DNA of 64,000 bases, taken from positions 16,661,019 through 16,725,018 of the forward strand of contig CM055111.1 of assembly GCA_029204225.1 (NCBI GenBank), given 5' to 3'. A model generated the notes under the pieces. The model searched no databases and was not told the origin of the DNA. It worked only from the letters and a program-made list of their open reading frames with translations. This DNA is from Diphasiastrum complanatum (lineage: Eukaryota > Streptophyta > Lycopodiopsida > Lycopodiales > Lycopodiaceae). Shown in pieces: positions 1 through 10,839 of the stretch. Position numbers and translations under genes: made by a program. The stretch's first letter is position 1. Each line of letters starts with the position of its first letter.

Positions 1-470
1 ACACGTGTGAAGAGTGCCACATCACTCAAATCTATCCATTTGATCCATCCTCGATTCTTATCCAAAGTTGACCTTCGTGAATCTGGCTAAAATCCAAGGA
101 GCTAGTCTCCTAGAACATAGGAATATTTTCTACAAAATTGGATCTAAAGGAAAATGGTCAAATCTTATCTTCTAGAACTCTATACACACATGTGAACATC
201 CACTTGCCATGTGGGAGCATTTACTCATGCACATGCAAGAAAAAGCTAATTTCTAGGTGACTAGCCAACTTGACTAAAAACTAGTCATATCATGTTCACA
301 CTAACTAGATTGATACAAAATCAATTTAGATATATACAGGTATGAAAAGTATGTCCTTTCACACGTGGGAACAGGCTCCACACGTGTGAAATCAGATCAT
401 CAATATTGTTCTAATGTTTGATCATTATTTACAATAACCAATGTCAAGTGAGAAGTGACAATTTTCAACA
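1..470 (-). repeat. 3' LTR of copia A, copy 1 (cut by window edge)
   Basis: Read on the minus strand, a purine-rich tract (reverse complement of 471-480) is followed by TGTTGAAAATTG, the usual plant copia LTR start, at position 470. The LTR runs off the left edge of the window. It carries CACACGTGTG palindromes near both ends. The matching LTR in copy 2 is 47,500-48,359. Confidence 0.75.
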
Positions 471-497
471 CTCCTCCTCACTTCTAACTTGGCAAAT

Positions 498-1590
498 CTA
501 ATTACATCTATCTACAATTCCAAGAGCATATCTTAACTTGAAAAATGGATCTTTGGACAATGGCTTGGTTAAGATATCAACTATGCATTCGGATGATGGT
601 ACATGATGTAGTTGTACCTTCTCTCTCACAAAGTGATGAGCTATCTCAATATGCTTTGTTCTAGCATGGAAGATAGGACTTGAAGCAATTTGTTTAGAAG
701 TTTGATTGTCACAAAATATGTAAGGGATCTCCTCGGCCTCTAGCACATGTAGCTCCATCATGAGTCTTCTTAGCCATAGGAGCTCTTTGGTTGTTGAAGT
801 CAATGCCTTGTACTCGGCTTCACAAGAAGATAGTGAGACTTGCTTTTTGGAAAGCCAAGATATTACTCCTCCACAAAGAAATGTTGCAAATGCACTAATG
901 GACTTTCTATCCATTTTTTCACCTGCAAAATCTGAATCCGAGTAGGCTTTCAAGTGCAAGTTAGATTCTTCATAAAGTATGCCAAAAAATCTAGTACTAG
1001 AAACATATCTAAGTACTCTCTTGGCACTTTTTCAATGATGACCCAATGGAGCTTGCATACTTTGACTCAACTTGCTTACACAAAAACTTAAGTCAGGTCT
1101 AGTGATGGTTAAATAGATTAGAGAGCCTATAAGCTTCCTAAAGAGAGTGATGTCCTGAAAGGACGCTTTATCACCTTCATTAGTTGCTTTCACAACATGC
1201 TCCATAGGGGTGTCAATCCCCTTACAATCTTTCAAAACTGGAAGTATCATACTTAGATTGACTTATGAAGGTACAATTGCTACTTCTAGACACTTATATC
1301 CCAAGTATAAACTTTAGGAAGCCTTGATCTACCATCTTGAACTCACTAGATAAATCAACTTTTACTAATTTGCTTATTCCTTCATGATGATGTCATCATA
1401 AAGCACCAAAATGATGATCATTCCTTCATTACATTTGAAATATAAAGAAGGTTCATAAGCACTTAGTACAAACCCAAGGGAATAGAGAAAATCATGCAAC
1501 CTAGAGTACCAAGCTCAAGGTGCTTGCTTCAAGCCATATAGGCTCTTCCTTAAGTAGCACACTTTTGCTCCTCACCAACCTTGCATAATA
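498..1590 (-). pseudogene. copia A RT C-terminus and RNase H, copy 1
   Basis: This is the 3' end of a Ty1/copia polyprotein. The minus-strand frame at 498-959 (153 residues) is RNase H: YSDSDFAGEKMDRKS with the first catalytic Asp, SSCEAEYKAL with the Glu, FCDNQTSKQIA with the second Asp, and the KHIEIAHHFVREK tail. Upstream, 1032-1250 and the stretch to about 1590 keep RT thumb motifs (ITRPDLSFCV, a YGLKQAP-like segment), but stops and frameshifts break them. A 15-base deletion near 620 and another near 1235 distinguish it from copy 2. The reading stops where the LTR of copia B begins. It is not functional. Confidence 0.88.
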
Positions 1591-1595
1591 CACAG

Positions 1596-2097
1596 TGGGT
1601 AATATATACAGAAGTCCGATGCTAGTAAGCAATCAAGACCATATACAGAATACATGTCTGCCTGCGCGCAAAGACAATTCTGTCTAGGAGCAAAAGATCC
1701 AATTGTCCGCTAGTGAAGCAAGATTATCACTCGTGAGAGAACCGTGTTTCTCTCATGCCAACGCACTGCGTGGATTCGCATGCAGTACTTGAAGAAATTC
1801 AGAAGAGAAATCAATATAGACGATTTTCTTATTGTATCTAATCTTGAATGCGGATGCATATGCTGCTTATTTTGTATGTCTGAGTTTTCTAGTTCTTTTG
1901 AATTTCGCAATTTGGTTGAAACTAAATCGAATGTTGTATTAATTTTATGAACATAGTTCAGCAATGATTGACTACACTCTGGAGGATTGTAAGAGCGATT
2001 CAGCTAGCAATGTCCAGTGGTCGCATCTGAACTCCATCCGAGCTGAGAGAGGGAGTCGTGCCGGATTTGCCTTGCGAATCATGACTGATTCTCCTCA
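1596..2097 (+). repeat. 5' LTR of copia B, copy 1 (left end approximate)
   Basis: The DNA just upstream of a copia primer site, ending in CA at 2097. The left end is where copia A sequence stops; TGGG at 1596 is a possible LTR start, but no second LTR is present to confirm it. It contains no convincing coding frame. Confidence 0.55.
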
Positions 2098-2098
2098 G

Positions 2099-2110
2099 TG
2101 GTATCAGAGC
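2099..2110 (+). other. primer-binding site of copia B, copy 1
   Basis: TGGTATCAGAGC, complementary to the 3' end of initiator Met tRNA, the standard primer of plant copia elements. It lies one base after the LTR end and about 100 bases before gag. Confidence 0.85.
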
Positions 2111-2212
2111 CCGCCCTGCCAAATTATGACATAGCCAAAAGAAGCTATCAGATCCAAGAGGCCAAGCATTCAGACAATCAACCATCAACAAGGAAACAGA
2201 CTTCAAGAAACA

Positions 2213-4320
2213 ATGGCTTCAATCAGCAGCATGCAAAGCAAGATTTGCACTATACTTGATTCTTTAGGATCTAACTTTCTAGCCTAGAAAGTTAAGACAT
2301 CCTTAATATTTAAGGGCAAAGGAATCTTTTCCTGGGTGGATGGCACATAAGAATTGCCTACAACAACAAGCAAGGAGCTACACGAATGGAGGGAGAAAAA
2401 TGACAAGGCAGTAACCTTGCTATCATCTTCCATCGAAGATAGCCTTACACTTGATCTGGCTACACTCTCCAAATCTAAGGGGATGTGGGATGCACTGCTC
2501 ACAAGATTTCAGACGAAATAAAAAAGTCAGATCATGATGCTGGAAGATCAGTTGACAAATCTACAATGGGATGGAAAAGACCTCACCTCCTTCATGAGAA
2601 AGATGAAGGATCTGTTTCTATCTCTACACAACTCTGGAACAGATAATGCAATATCAGGTGAGAAGGACCTCACGTATCTGTTGAGAGCCTTATCTAGATC
2701 TTTCCAGACGACACGAACCCTGCTCGCGAAAGATCCCGCCATGAACTTTGAAAAGGTGATTGTCGAGATTCGAGAGGAAGTTGAGGCCAAAGAACACCTT
2801 GATCACAAGGATGGCTCTAACCAGGCCCTCTACGACAACAAAGAAAAATCCAAGAAATAATTCAAGCCTAAGAGGGAGTCGAATCAGAGGCAGGATCATG
2901 ACCAGCAAGCAGAGAGGACCAGCAAGAGCAACTGGAAGACCAAACGGAGGTCGAAACGACAAGATACAGACAAGAAGACCTGCATGAGATGCAGAAGAGA
3001 CGGGCATACAGTAGATACTAGCTGGCTCAATCCCAAGATTGAGTGTATCCATTGCCATAAGAAGGGTCATGCAGCCATGGACTGCCACCAGAACCCAAGA
3101 AACAGATCAACACAGAACAGATAGGAGAACAACAATAGTTCTTCCTATGTCGAGGAGCCCGAGAGCTCGAAGATGGGCGAAGAACGAACATAAATTATTC
3201 GACCGCCTACATCTGTGAAGATGTGTGTGCAACATCAACGTCTGACACACATGAGGTGATTCTAGATTCAGGTGCCACCCCACACTTCGTGACATCATGA
3301 CAAATAATGTCTGATTTCAGAAGTGCGGATCTCTCGAGATTCATAGTTCTTGGAGATGGATCTAGACATGAAGTGAAAGACATTGGTTCACTATGGCTTA
3401 ACACCAACGACAGAGACATACGACTTGAAGATGTTCTATTCGTGCCTACTCTGCAGCAAGACTTTCTCTCTGTAGCAAGAATAGCAAATGTAGGGATGTG
3501 TGTGACATTTTCTAACAAAGCATGCAATGTGATTGACGCCAGCACCAGCACTCTCATAGCTCAAGGCATAAGAAAAGCCAACCTATATCATCTGAAGGTG
3601 CACCTACCTGAAGATCAGATGCATCAGACCCATGATGACTCGCCAGACACTCTGTGGCACAAAAGACTCTCCCACATGAACTCAATGGCACTTTACCAGG
3701 CATGTCATCATGGAGCGATAACAGGGGGTCAGCATCTTGAATGCAACCAGTTTGACCATCTGTGATGCATGTTTAAAAGGCAAGATGTCGTGCACTCCAT
3801 TCGTCAAAGACTCCTACAGAACGACCAAGATTCTGGAGCTAGTGCATTCTGACATCTGTGGACCATTCAACGTGATCTCATTAGGAGGTTCAGAATATTA
3901 TATACCCTTTATTGATGATTATAGCAAGTTTGCCAGAGTGTATTTTATCCTACAAAGTTCTGGAGAGACAGTACTATGACCTGACGCCAGTGACAGAGGG
4001 AGTAGTAGACGAACATGAAAACAAAGGTTTTTGAGTCGTCCCCCATTCGAATGACGAATCTGATGAAGAAAGATTCGAGAGACAACCTACCACCGCAGTT
4101 CCTATAGACCAAGATGGTTTCAACGCTATATATGTGGACGACACTTTGATACTTTGTAGGAGTGAGCAGCTAATTGTTGAGGTGAAGACAAACATCTCAA
4201 AACATTTCGAGATAGTGGATCTGGGAGAATTAGCAAAATGTTGTTGGCCAGTTCTATAATATCAAATTAGCAAAATTGGAAGTAGAGGCTTGTATAGTCA
4301 TCACAATGGCCAACAAAGTT
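2213..4320 (+). pseudogene. copia B gag-pol remnant, copy 1
   Basis: Gag starts at ATG 2213 and stays in one frame to 2860 with several internal stops; 2534-2860 is open and ends in the KVIVEIREEVEAKE segment. Two zinc knuckles follow: a defective CMRCRRDGHTVDTS (last Cys lost) and an intact CIHCHKKGHAAMDC. The protease frame reads DSGATPHFVTS but has TGA at 3298-3300. The frame at 3307-3765 is the rest of protease and the integrase zinc region (LWHKRLSHMNSMAL); 3737-3979 holds CDACLKGKM and the first catalytic Asp (HSDICGPF). Beyond that, a linker joins directly to RT at IYVDDTLILC (about 4128-4160), so most of integrase and the RT fingers are deleted. A 4-base deletion after 3175 breaks the frame that is open in copy 2. 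Confidence 0.88.
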
Positions 4321-4429
4321 TTTAGGGGGCACCTAATTTTAGAAGGACAAAGTCCCATTTTGAAGAGACAATAAAATATGAAGGGCATCTCATTGGAACA
4401 CCGAATTCTTCGCTAGTTGAAAGCCACTC

Positions 4430-4870
4430 TGACTGTCACTATGTACAGTCGTAGGTTTCTCCTACTTCATGTTCATCTCATCCAATATTTGACTAAACCA
4501 AATGGCTTCCTGTCATGTGTTACACATTGCCTTGTGCTCTGTTTCTGTTGTGGATGAAGCAACTGTACTTTGTTTCTTACTAGACCAGGAAAAGTAACTA
4601 CCACAAAATTGGAATACATACCTTGTGGTAGGTCTATGATCATCACAATCACCACCCCATTCTGCATTGCCAGAGCCACATAACTCAGGTAAACCTTCAT
4701 GCTTCCTGTACACCAAGCCATAATCAGAAAGTGCTCACAAAATGTGTTTGGCTGCCTTCCAATGCATATCTATAGGTGTTGCCATAAAATGACTTACAAT
4801 ACCAATAGTATAGCCTATATGAAGAACATAAACCGAATTACAATACAATGCTTGTAATATGAGTTTTCAT
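4430..4870 (-). pseudogene. minus-strand copia RT/RNase H fragment, copy 1
   Basis: Read on the minus strand, about 4870 to 4700 gives an RT thumb segment (IGIVSHFMATPIDMHWKAA). The frame at 4513-4716 gives RNase H with YFSWSSKKQSTVASS and ETEHKAM, where the family has EAEY. Its GNAEWGGDCDDHR corresponds to the usual D-A-D-W-G-G-D block, so the first Asp is altered. It belongs to a different copia family from A and B and has lost both ends. Confidence 0.78.
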
Positions 4871-5371
4871 CTCTCTTGTGAGGTATAGGTAGCTCCAAAT
4901 ATGTGAAAATAAGTAAAGAGTTTACAACAAAAAGATGTGTTTTGAAATCTTGAGCTTATCATAAGAGTTGTGAGCTTCTTCTATGCTAATGGTTGCAAAT
5001 GATGGTGCATACAATAAGATCATTGCACTCCATATGTCCATAGAACATAAGGTCCAGTTCAAAGTTTCAAACGTAAAATCTTGACAAAAACTAGAGCTCA
5101 AATTACAATTGTTGCTCCAAAATGCTTGGGCATTGATAATAGCCAACCATGAACGTACATAAACTAAGGTGTCTTTTTCTGGTTAATGCAACAAAAATCA
5201 GTTACAAGAAAGAATTTCTAATGTGGACAAGTATCGAGCTAAGTCATTGTACCATTCAGGAATCAATTATGTATCTATTTTGGAAAGTTCTTTCAAATTG
5301 TTCATCCTCCCAGCTACTGCTCTCCTCTTTTAGATTTCCTTGCTCGTAGATACAATCATATTCAGACCCTT
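4871..5371. other. no gene seen between copia and gypsy fragments, copy 1
   Basis: AT-rich and nearly identical in copy 2 (52,634-53,134). Short open stretches on both strands have no recognisable motif. It may be 3' sequence of the adjoining gypsy element, but I see no PPT or LTR edge. Confidence 0.5.
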
Positions 5372-6000
5372 CTAGGGTGGTTTACTCTTCAAAGTATAAT
5401 CAAATTCTTGAAGAGAGGTTATCCATTTGGATAATCTACTTGGAGGTTCGACATTGTTCATCATCATGGTCACTGCCTCACTCTTCGTGAAGAAGGTCGC
5501 TTTCAAATGTAAAATATAGTGTCGATATTTTGCAGCTGCATACACTATGCAGAGACACACCTTCTCAGCTTTCCTGTACTCCCCAATGTTGACTTTTCTT
5601 CCAAGAAATGTTACTGGATAATATGTTTTATCCCAAATCTGGGCTAAACAACAACTTATGCAAGTTTCGATTAGTGAAGACAAAAAACTCCAATCATACC
5701 ATGGAGGTTTTAAAATGAAGTTGTGGCTAAGGCCTCTTTTAGATCTCTAAAGGCATCTCATAGTTATCAGTCCATTCCCAAACTACATATTTCTTCAATA
5801 ATCCATTGAGAGGATAAGCTCTCGTTGCATATGCCATCACGTAGGGTCTATAGTAGCCAGTACCCCCTAAGAAAGATTGTAACTAGGTAATAGTAGTTGG
5901 AGCCATCAAAGTTAGGAGCATTTTTATTTTCTCAGGGTCCATATCAATATCTCATATGGCACACCAAACACACATTTGTTTTCATTTAGTGCAATGCATG
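5372..6000 (-). pseudogene. Ty3/gypsy RT C-terminus and RNase H fragment, copy 1
   Basis: On the minus strand from about 6000 to 5690, a frame broken by single stops reads LQSFLGGTGYYRPYV and LLKKYVVWEWT, the RT connection of gypsy elements. The open frame 5372-5683 (103 residues) continues as gypsy RNase H: PVTFLGRKVN, EKVCLCIVYAAAKYRHYIL, and the terminal RLSKWITSLQEFDYTLK. Gag, protease, most of RT, integrase and LTRs are not visible. Copy 2 carries the same fragment at 53,135-53,765 with few changes. Confidence 0.85.
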
Positions 6001-6065
6001 TGGTAGAACACTTTTGATAGCACTTTTCTAATGGGCATAATGGAGTTTTAAAAATGTAGACACAG

Positions 6066-6350
6066 AGGGGCCCTACCATATTTTACACATGTCAAAAAGA
6101 AGAGAAGTATCTGAAATTTGACAAAATAGCAAAATGAAGGGTGGCCCTCCACCACCCTCTATAAAAAGGCCCAAGACATCAAACAAAACAATGAATTATA
6201 GAAGAGTGAAGTGCTGTTGAGTCTGAGAATTGTTGATTTGCCGCTATGCTGTTATCATCCTGAAATTGGTGCTTATGTGAGAAAGAGAAGAATCATAATG
6301 GAAGAGTGAGGCTGTGTGGGTGATAGGATGGTGCTACTATTTTGTTATGT
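6066..6350 (+). repeat. TATA-bearing repeat R1, copy 1
   Basis: Starts GGGCCCTACCATATTTTACA and closely matches 8590-8880. It includes a TATA-like CTATAAAAAGG at about 6160 followed by a purine-rich leader. The two occurrences lie about 2.5 kb apart in the same orientation, as LTRs would, but no primer site or coding sequence was found between them. Confidence 0.6.
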
Positions 6351-8319
6351 GAGATAAATGCTGAGTTTTTGTAGTGCTGATACTTTACTACTTTGTGTGA
6401 TGGGTGGCTGCATTTCTACTTTGTTTTGTTACCCTGTCATGTGGCTGTGAGTTGTGGGAGTTATTACATTGGTAGACTATGGAAGAAATCTGTGAATAGG
6501 TGAGAGAGAGAGTAAGAGATGTGATATGTCTGAGTACTGATTCCCTATTATTACCATAGCTGTTCTGATGAACAAAGCTCTCTCCGAATTGTTGGCTTGA
6601 TCTACTTCTTCTTTCGTGAGTTTCTCATCTACCGCAACCTTGGCGACATCTTCAAGTGTCATATTGAGTGTTCTCATTAGTATTGTCAAATTTAAAAGTT
6701 GGTTGTCTAAATGCAAGATTTATGTTCTTGATTTGTGCTCAAATCTATCTTGCAGTCTTTGCCAAATTGTTTGGCTTGTCTCGTAGTCTTCAATCGTCAT
6801 CATGAAAAGGTTTGTAAGTTTTTCTTATGAATGCAGTATTATCTATTGGAATTCTAGCTATCATGCATTGATTTTGAAAATCATTTTCCTTACCTAGGCA
6901 ATAGGACATGTGTCTAGCATGATCGGGTGGGTTTGAGAAAAAAAACTAAAATTGAGGTTGGAAAGCATTGTAGTCAGAGTGAACACGTGATTGCATCTAA
7001 TTGGATCAATCCTACTCTAGCAATCATCTAGTTATTTGGATAGATTTTGGGAGTTGAAAGGCTTGATGTATCATCATCATCCGTCACAAGTTCTCACACA
7101 CTAGTGTGTCTGCATTACTCATGAAGGCATTATTATTGAATGAACATGTCCAGGTAGTATGATCAAAGATTTTAGCCAAAACATTGACAGAGTTGCCTTC
7201 TGTACATTCGATAAATAAGTAGAGTCGAATAGTTTTGACATGATGAGAAAGTATCATTTGAGTGCAGTCTTTGTCTAGATTGAGAGTGTTTAATCATTGT
7301 GTCACAAAATTCAGTTCAATCGAGTGTAGTGAGAAACATGAACTGTATCAGTCTCCCTGAAGAAGGCAGTACACATAACACTTTGCACTTTAGACACACT
7401 GTTGAAAAGTTGCATCCATGTTAATGACTCTGAGATCTTGCATTTGCATTGCCAATTGTGCATGGAACTGAAATTGGGCATACTGTCATACTCTGCTAGG
7501 GAATGGGTGCATATGCCAAAATAGGAACACAGGATGGGTGTTTTGCAGGTACTAAAGAATGAAGAGAAAAATACGAAGTTGAAAAGAACACTATCACCAA
7601 GTACCGCTGTTATCAGAGGAATACGGATGGTTAGCATCACCCACCTAAGGGTGCTGAAAAGGACGACATCAACACAATGGCTGCGAAACCAAAGATGTTG
7701 GGTCTGCCATATGGGGACCATACTACCTAGTGGAAGTCGCTAATGTTAGCCGATTTTTTTATGGCAAAAATCGGAATTTGGAGCAAAAAGCAGTTACAGA
7801 GTAATTAACGAGCACCAAAACACTGTGGATTCGGCGAAAGTTGAAGCAAAAATCTTGGACCAAAAAGGGGTCTCAGCCCGCCCTTAAAGTGGCTAGACAC
7901 GTTAATTAGTAGTGGATAATATATCTGTACAAACGGTCTAAGGAACCGTAAAAAATATTAGACATAGGTCAGATTTTGTAAGACCGTAGGAAAATGCCGG
8001 TCCATGTACAAATAGGTCCAAGCCCGCCTAAATGTGGCTAGCCAAAAGTTTTACGGCCTTTAAATTGGCCCGATAGTAAAAATGCCGGCAATGCCGAACA
8101 AAATTTTGATGTACCCAAAAATATTTTACTAATATAAAAAATCTTTTTGTTTTTCAGGAACGGTCGGCTTCTGAAGATTACTCTGTACTTGTAACCCCGT
8201 TAGAACTTGCAGAATTGAAAATTGGTTAGAGGCATTACCAAGAGGAAAATCGACAAAAATGACATCGAAAAATATAGACATAGTGGGTTTCAAAATGACG
8301 ACAAAGTGGCAATCAACAA
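6351..8319. other. long stretch with no recognisable gene, copy 1
   Basis: Open stretches of 60-136 codons occur on both strands (for example minus 7311-7721 and 6477-6716), but none shows a domain and they overlap antisense frames. The stretch 7740-8110 is rich in GCCG and CCGG words. Copy 2 (54,114-56,045) is almost identical, so sequence conservation gives no coding signal. Confidence 0.5.
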
Positions 8320-8400
8320 AAATGGGCATAACGGAGTTTCAAAAATGTAGACATAGAGGGTTTCGAAAATGTGGTGAAATTGCAATTTATGGTATCAAAA
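8250..8400 (+). repeat. short imperfect direct repeats, copy 1
   Basis: Imperfect units built on GACATAG-GGTTTC and AAAATG words. Copy 2 lacks 36 bases here, exactly one interval between two AAAATGAC words, consistent with slippage or recombination between direct repeats. Part of the block (TAATGGGCATAA onward) also occurs just before repeat R1 at about 6030. Confidence 0.6.
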
Positions 8401-8589
8401 CCGCAGGGCAAAGAAAAATCGGCAAGGCAAGTACCAGAGAGGCCAACCGGCCTAAGCAGTTTAACGGGAAAAAAATTATGACCTTGTAAAAAAGATTAAG
8501 GTAATTGGATTAAAAAGTTTTTCTTTTAATGACCTCAACCAAGTGACATCAAATTGGGTGATGTCTCACGGCTTGCAAGTGGCTGATGT

Positions 8590-8880
8590 GATGGGCCCTA
8601 CCATATTTTACACTTGTCGAAAAGAGGAGAAGTTTGTAAAAATTGACAAAATAGCAAAATGAAGGGTGGCCCTCCACCACCCTCTATAAAAAGGCCCAAG
8701 ACATTAAGCAAAATAATGAGTTTTAGGAGAGTGAAGTGCTGCTGAGGCTGAGAATTGCTGATTTGCTGCTATGCTGCTATCATCCTGGATTTGGTGCTTA
8801 TGTGAGAGAGAGAAGAATCATAATGGAAGAGTGAGGCTCTCTTGGTGAGATGATGGTGTTACTATTTTGTTATGTGAGGC
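8590..8880 (+). repeat. TATA-bearing repeat R2, copy 1
   Basis: Second occurrence of the R1 family, with GGGCCCTACCATATTTTACA and CTATAAAAAGG near 8683. It ends about 470 bases upstream of the open stretch before the RING gene, so it could supply promoter-like sequence. That role is inference only. Confidence 0.6.
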
Positions 8881-9351
8881 TGTCTTGGTGAGAGGATGGT
8901 GCTACAAATATTAAAAAAAACAAAAGAAACACAAAAAGATAGCAACTAGGTGAAAACCAATCCTGAAAGCAACAAGCCCTTCCAGGGCCAAAAAGAAAAA
9001 AAGCAAGGCAGGGCCAAAAAGCAGATTTTCTATGCATATTGACTATTCAGCCCTTCACAAGGTCCAAACCTTAAGTGTTCTCACTGCCACCTAATTTGAG
9101 CCTTTAATGTTGACTTTCTTTGGAACTCCATTCACCTACCTCAACAAATGGTATTGCATTTGCAAGGCAAGGCCAAAAACTTCACCATGGACAAGCCAAA
9201 AATATTTGCACGTATTTTTGTTGTGTGGGGGCACATTTCACCTTAGTTTCAAAAATTCGTGATGCATCCCAACCGCCATGGACAGCGGCAATTATACAGA
9301 CGTGTTTTGAATAGGTGACGTTTTTTGGGACGGGTTTTAGCGGGAACTACC
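8881..9351. other. upstream region of RING locus, copy 1
   Basis: No gene is visible. It holds an A-rich tract (8905-8935), repeated AGGGCCAAAAA words near 8988 and 9012, and then an ordinary AT-rich stretch. It could be promoter or 5' UTR of the RING locus, but no transcription signal can be assigned with confidence. Confidence 0.4.
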
Positions 9352-9570
9352 ATGTTGAATTTTCGAGAGAACGACAATGCTGCAACGTATTACGTTCAAA
9401 TATACCGATCTCCTAGCGGAAAGACCAAATATATATACTCTACTCAGAAGCATCGCATATCTGTGCTTCATGAGGAATCAGCTCCTGATCTATTGAAAGT
9501 TCTGCGCGCTAGTCATAAACATTCAATCGACTCACACTGTGTAAGACGTCATATTAGACAGACGGGATAG
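9352..9570 (+). CDS. 72-residue open frame upstream of, and in frame with, the RING gene, copy 1
   Basis: ATG 9352 opens a frame of 72 residues ending at TAG 9568-9570. The first ATG of the RING frame (9580) follows nine bases later in the same frame. The sequence begins MLNFRENDNAATYYVQIYR and ends basic (VRRHIRQTG); I recognise no domain. Copy 2 (57,077-57,295) keeps both length and stop with few changes. It may be the N-terminal half of an ancestral longer RING protein cut by a nonsense mutation before the duplication, a separate small protein, or an upstream open frame of a bicistronic-looking transcript. Sequence alone does not decide. Confidence 0.4.
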   Translation: MLNFRENDNAATYYVQIYRSPSGKTKYIYSTQKHRISVLHEESAPDLLKVLRASHKHSIDSHCVRRHIRQTG

Positions 9571-9579
9571 ATAGAAGGG

Positions 9580-10077
9580 ATGGATATGGAATGTTTATGT
9601 CGCATAGCAGGGTATCGATTCCCAGTGATCCAGCCAGATGAACTGATGTGCCCAATATTGAATGATATGCAGATAGTTAATGTACCAGAAATGGATCTCG
9701 AAACAGAGTGTCCTATATGTCTGGACCCACTCATTCCGCCGCCCACACCTGACCAAGTCGATCTAATGCTAAAGTTGAGGTCAGTAGGTTCTAAATTCTG
9801 TACCTCAATACATGCAATCGCAACTTCATTGTCGTGAAGATGGTTTTGTTCTCCTTAGCGTTACAGCTCTAGATTATTAGTATGGCAAATACTGAATGTG
9901 TTCTGTTTCAGGTCCGGGCACATGCTACATCTGACTTGTTTCTTGTGTTGGTTCGAAGCAACTCACAGCGTTTGCAATTGTCCTATATGTCGGGGTACAT
10001 TTTCAGATCAGTTGATATCTGACTTGATAGAACGTGAAGCTGCATGCGGCCTACAGTTACTGAAATATTATCGATAA
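9580..10077 (+). CDS. RING-H2 finger protein, two exons, copy 1 (third zinc ligand mutated)
   Basis: Exon 1 is 9580-9779, intron 9780-9911 (132 bases, GT-AG), exon 2 is 9912-10077 ending TAA; the spliced protein is 121 residues. The split Arg codon joins LMLKLR to the GHMLHLTC segment. Ligands are C44, C47 (ECPICLDPL), then position 68, H70, H73, C76, and C90/C93 (NCPICRGTF), the RING-H2 pattern with W80 in its usual place. RING-H2 proteins are typically E3 ubiquitin ligases binding an E2 through this zinc fold. In this copy codon 68 (9913-9915) is TCC, Ser, where copy 2 has TGC, Cys, so one zinc site should be lost. There is no transmembrane segment. It is probably a decayed duplicate; the start is the first ATG after the in-frame stop. 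Confidence 0.7.
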
Positions 10078-10839
10078 GTCTCTTTCTACTAGTAAGGAAA
10101 TGACAGCAAGATACAGACCACTGCCTAATTTTTATTTTCTTGCTCGTAACATGGATCTTGATAATGGAGAAATGGGTAGGTCTATGTAACTATAGCAAGT
10201 TCCAAAATTTCAGGTATTCCGCATGCAATGAAAACCTGTGAAACTGGTTAGCACTTCTTTTTGGCTGAGATAGCTGTGCAATTTTTTAAAAATACTAACT
10301 AGCTCTTTCGTCAAATCGGAAGTGCAAGAGAGAAGTCCGCTCTGAATCATCATTCTAGCTACGCTGCAATACTAAGACAAGTACACTTGGAATTAGCTGT
10401 TGGTCAAGTTAAAATTATTCATAGAAAATGCTTATGGTTTTGCGTTGTGAATACAACCATTTAACTTGACATGAGCTTTCCTCATTACCAGACCAAGGCA
10501 CGAGGACTCGTACCGTCAGGTGTGGCTACTGATGAAACATCAGGTGGGAGAAATCTACTAAAAGATCAGATGGACGAGAATCAAGACCAGCCCACAAACA
10601 CAGCTGTTCATTAACCGGATGAGTTTGGAGCATGAAATATGATATCGAGGACCATATAGGGCATGCGTCGAGATAATAGTAGAGTAAAACACGTCAAACA
10701 ATTTTCGAATCCCGATGACTTCTGAGGTTCTTCATCTTGACGTCAGAAGATCATCCTTGTAGCTGCGTTCGCTATTCATCTTTTTATTAGTATTAATTAT
10801 GAAACCTGAATTGTGCAGTCTTTCTGTGAAGGGTGTAGA
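10078..10839. other. 3' flank of the RING gene, copy 1
   Basis: Mostly AT-rich with no recognised gene. A stretch open for 41 codons (about 10,492-10,617, after a CAG that could be a splice acceptor, ending TAA) is the same in copy 2 but has no domain. It could be 3' UTR or an alternative exon. Copy 2 has about 19 extra bases near 58,167. Confidence 0.4.

Noticed and set aside
2690-3088. 132-codon minus-strand open frame
   Set aside because: Antisense shadow of copia B gag and zinc knuckles; the same holds for 50,577-51,002.
4022-4160. Possible separate small gene between the copia B integrase stub and RT
   Set aside because: In both copies the acidic stretch followed by IYVDDT is readable as a copia linker joined to RT by an internal deletion.
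6477-6716. 79-codon minus-strand frame with two changes between copies
   Set aside because: It has a plausible composition but no domain, and low divergence is general in the block, so there is no coding evidence.
7311-7721. 136-codon minus-strand open frame (and its copy 2 counterpart)
   Set aside because: It has no domain, overlaps plus-strand open frames, and is kept only because the two copies are nearly identical overall.
9549-9746. 65-codon minus-strand frame over the RING exon
   Set aside because: Antisense to the well-supported RING-H2 exon 1.
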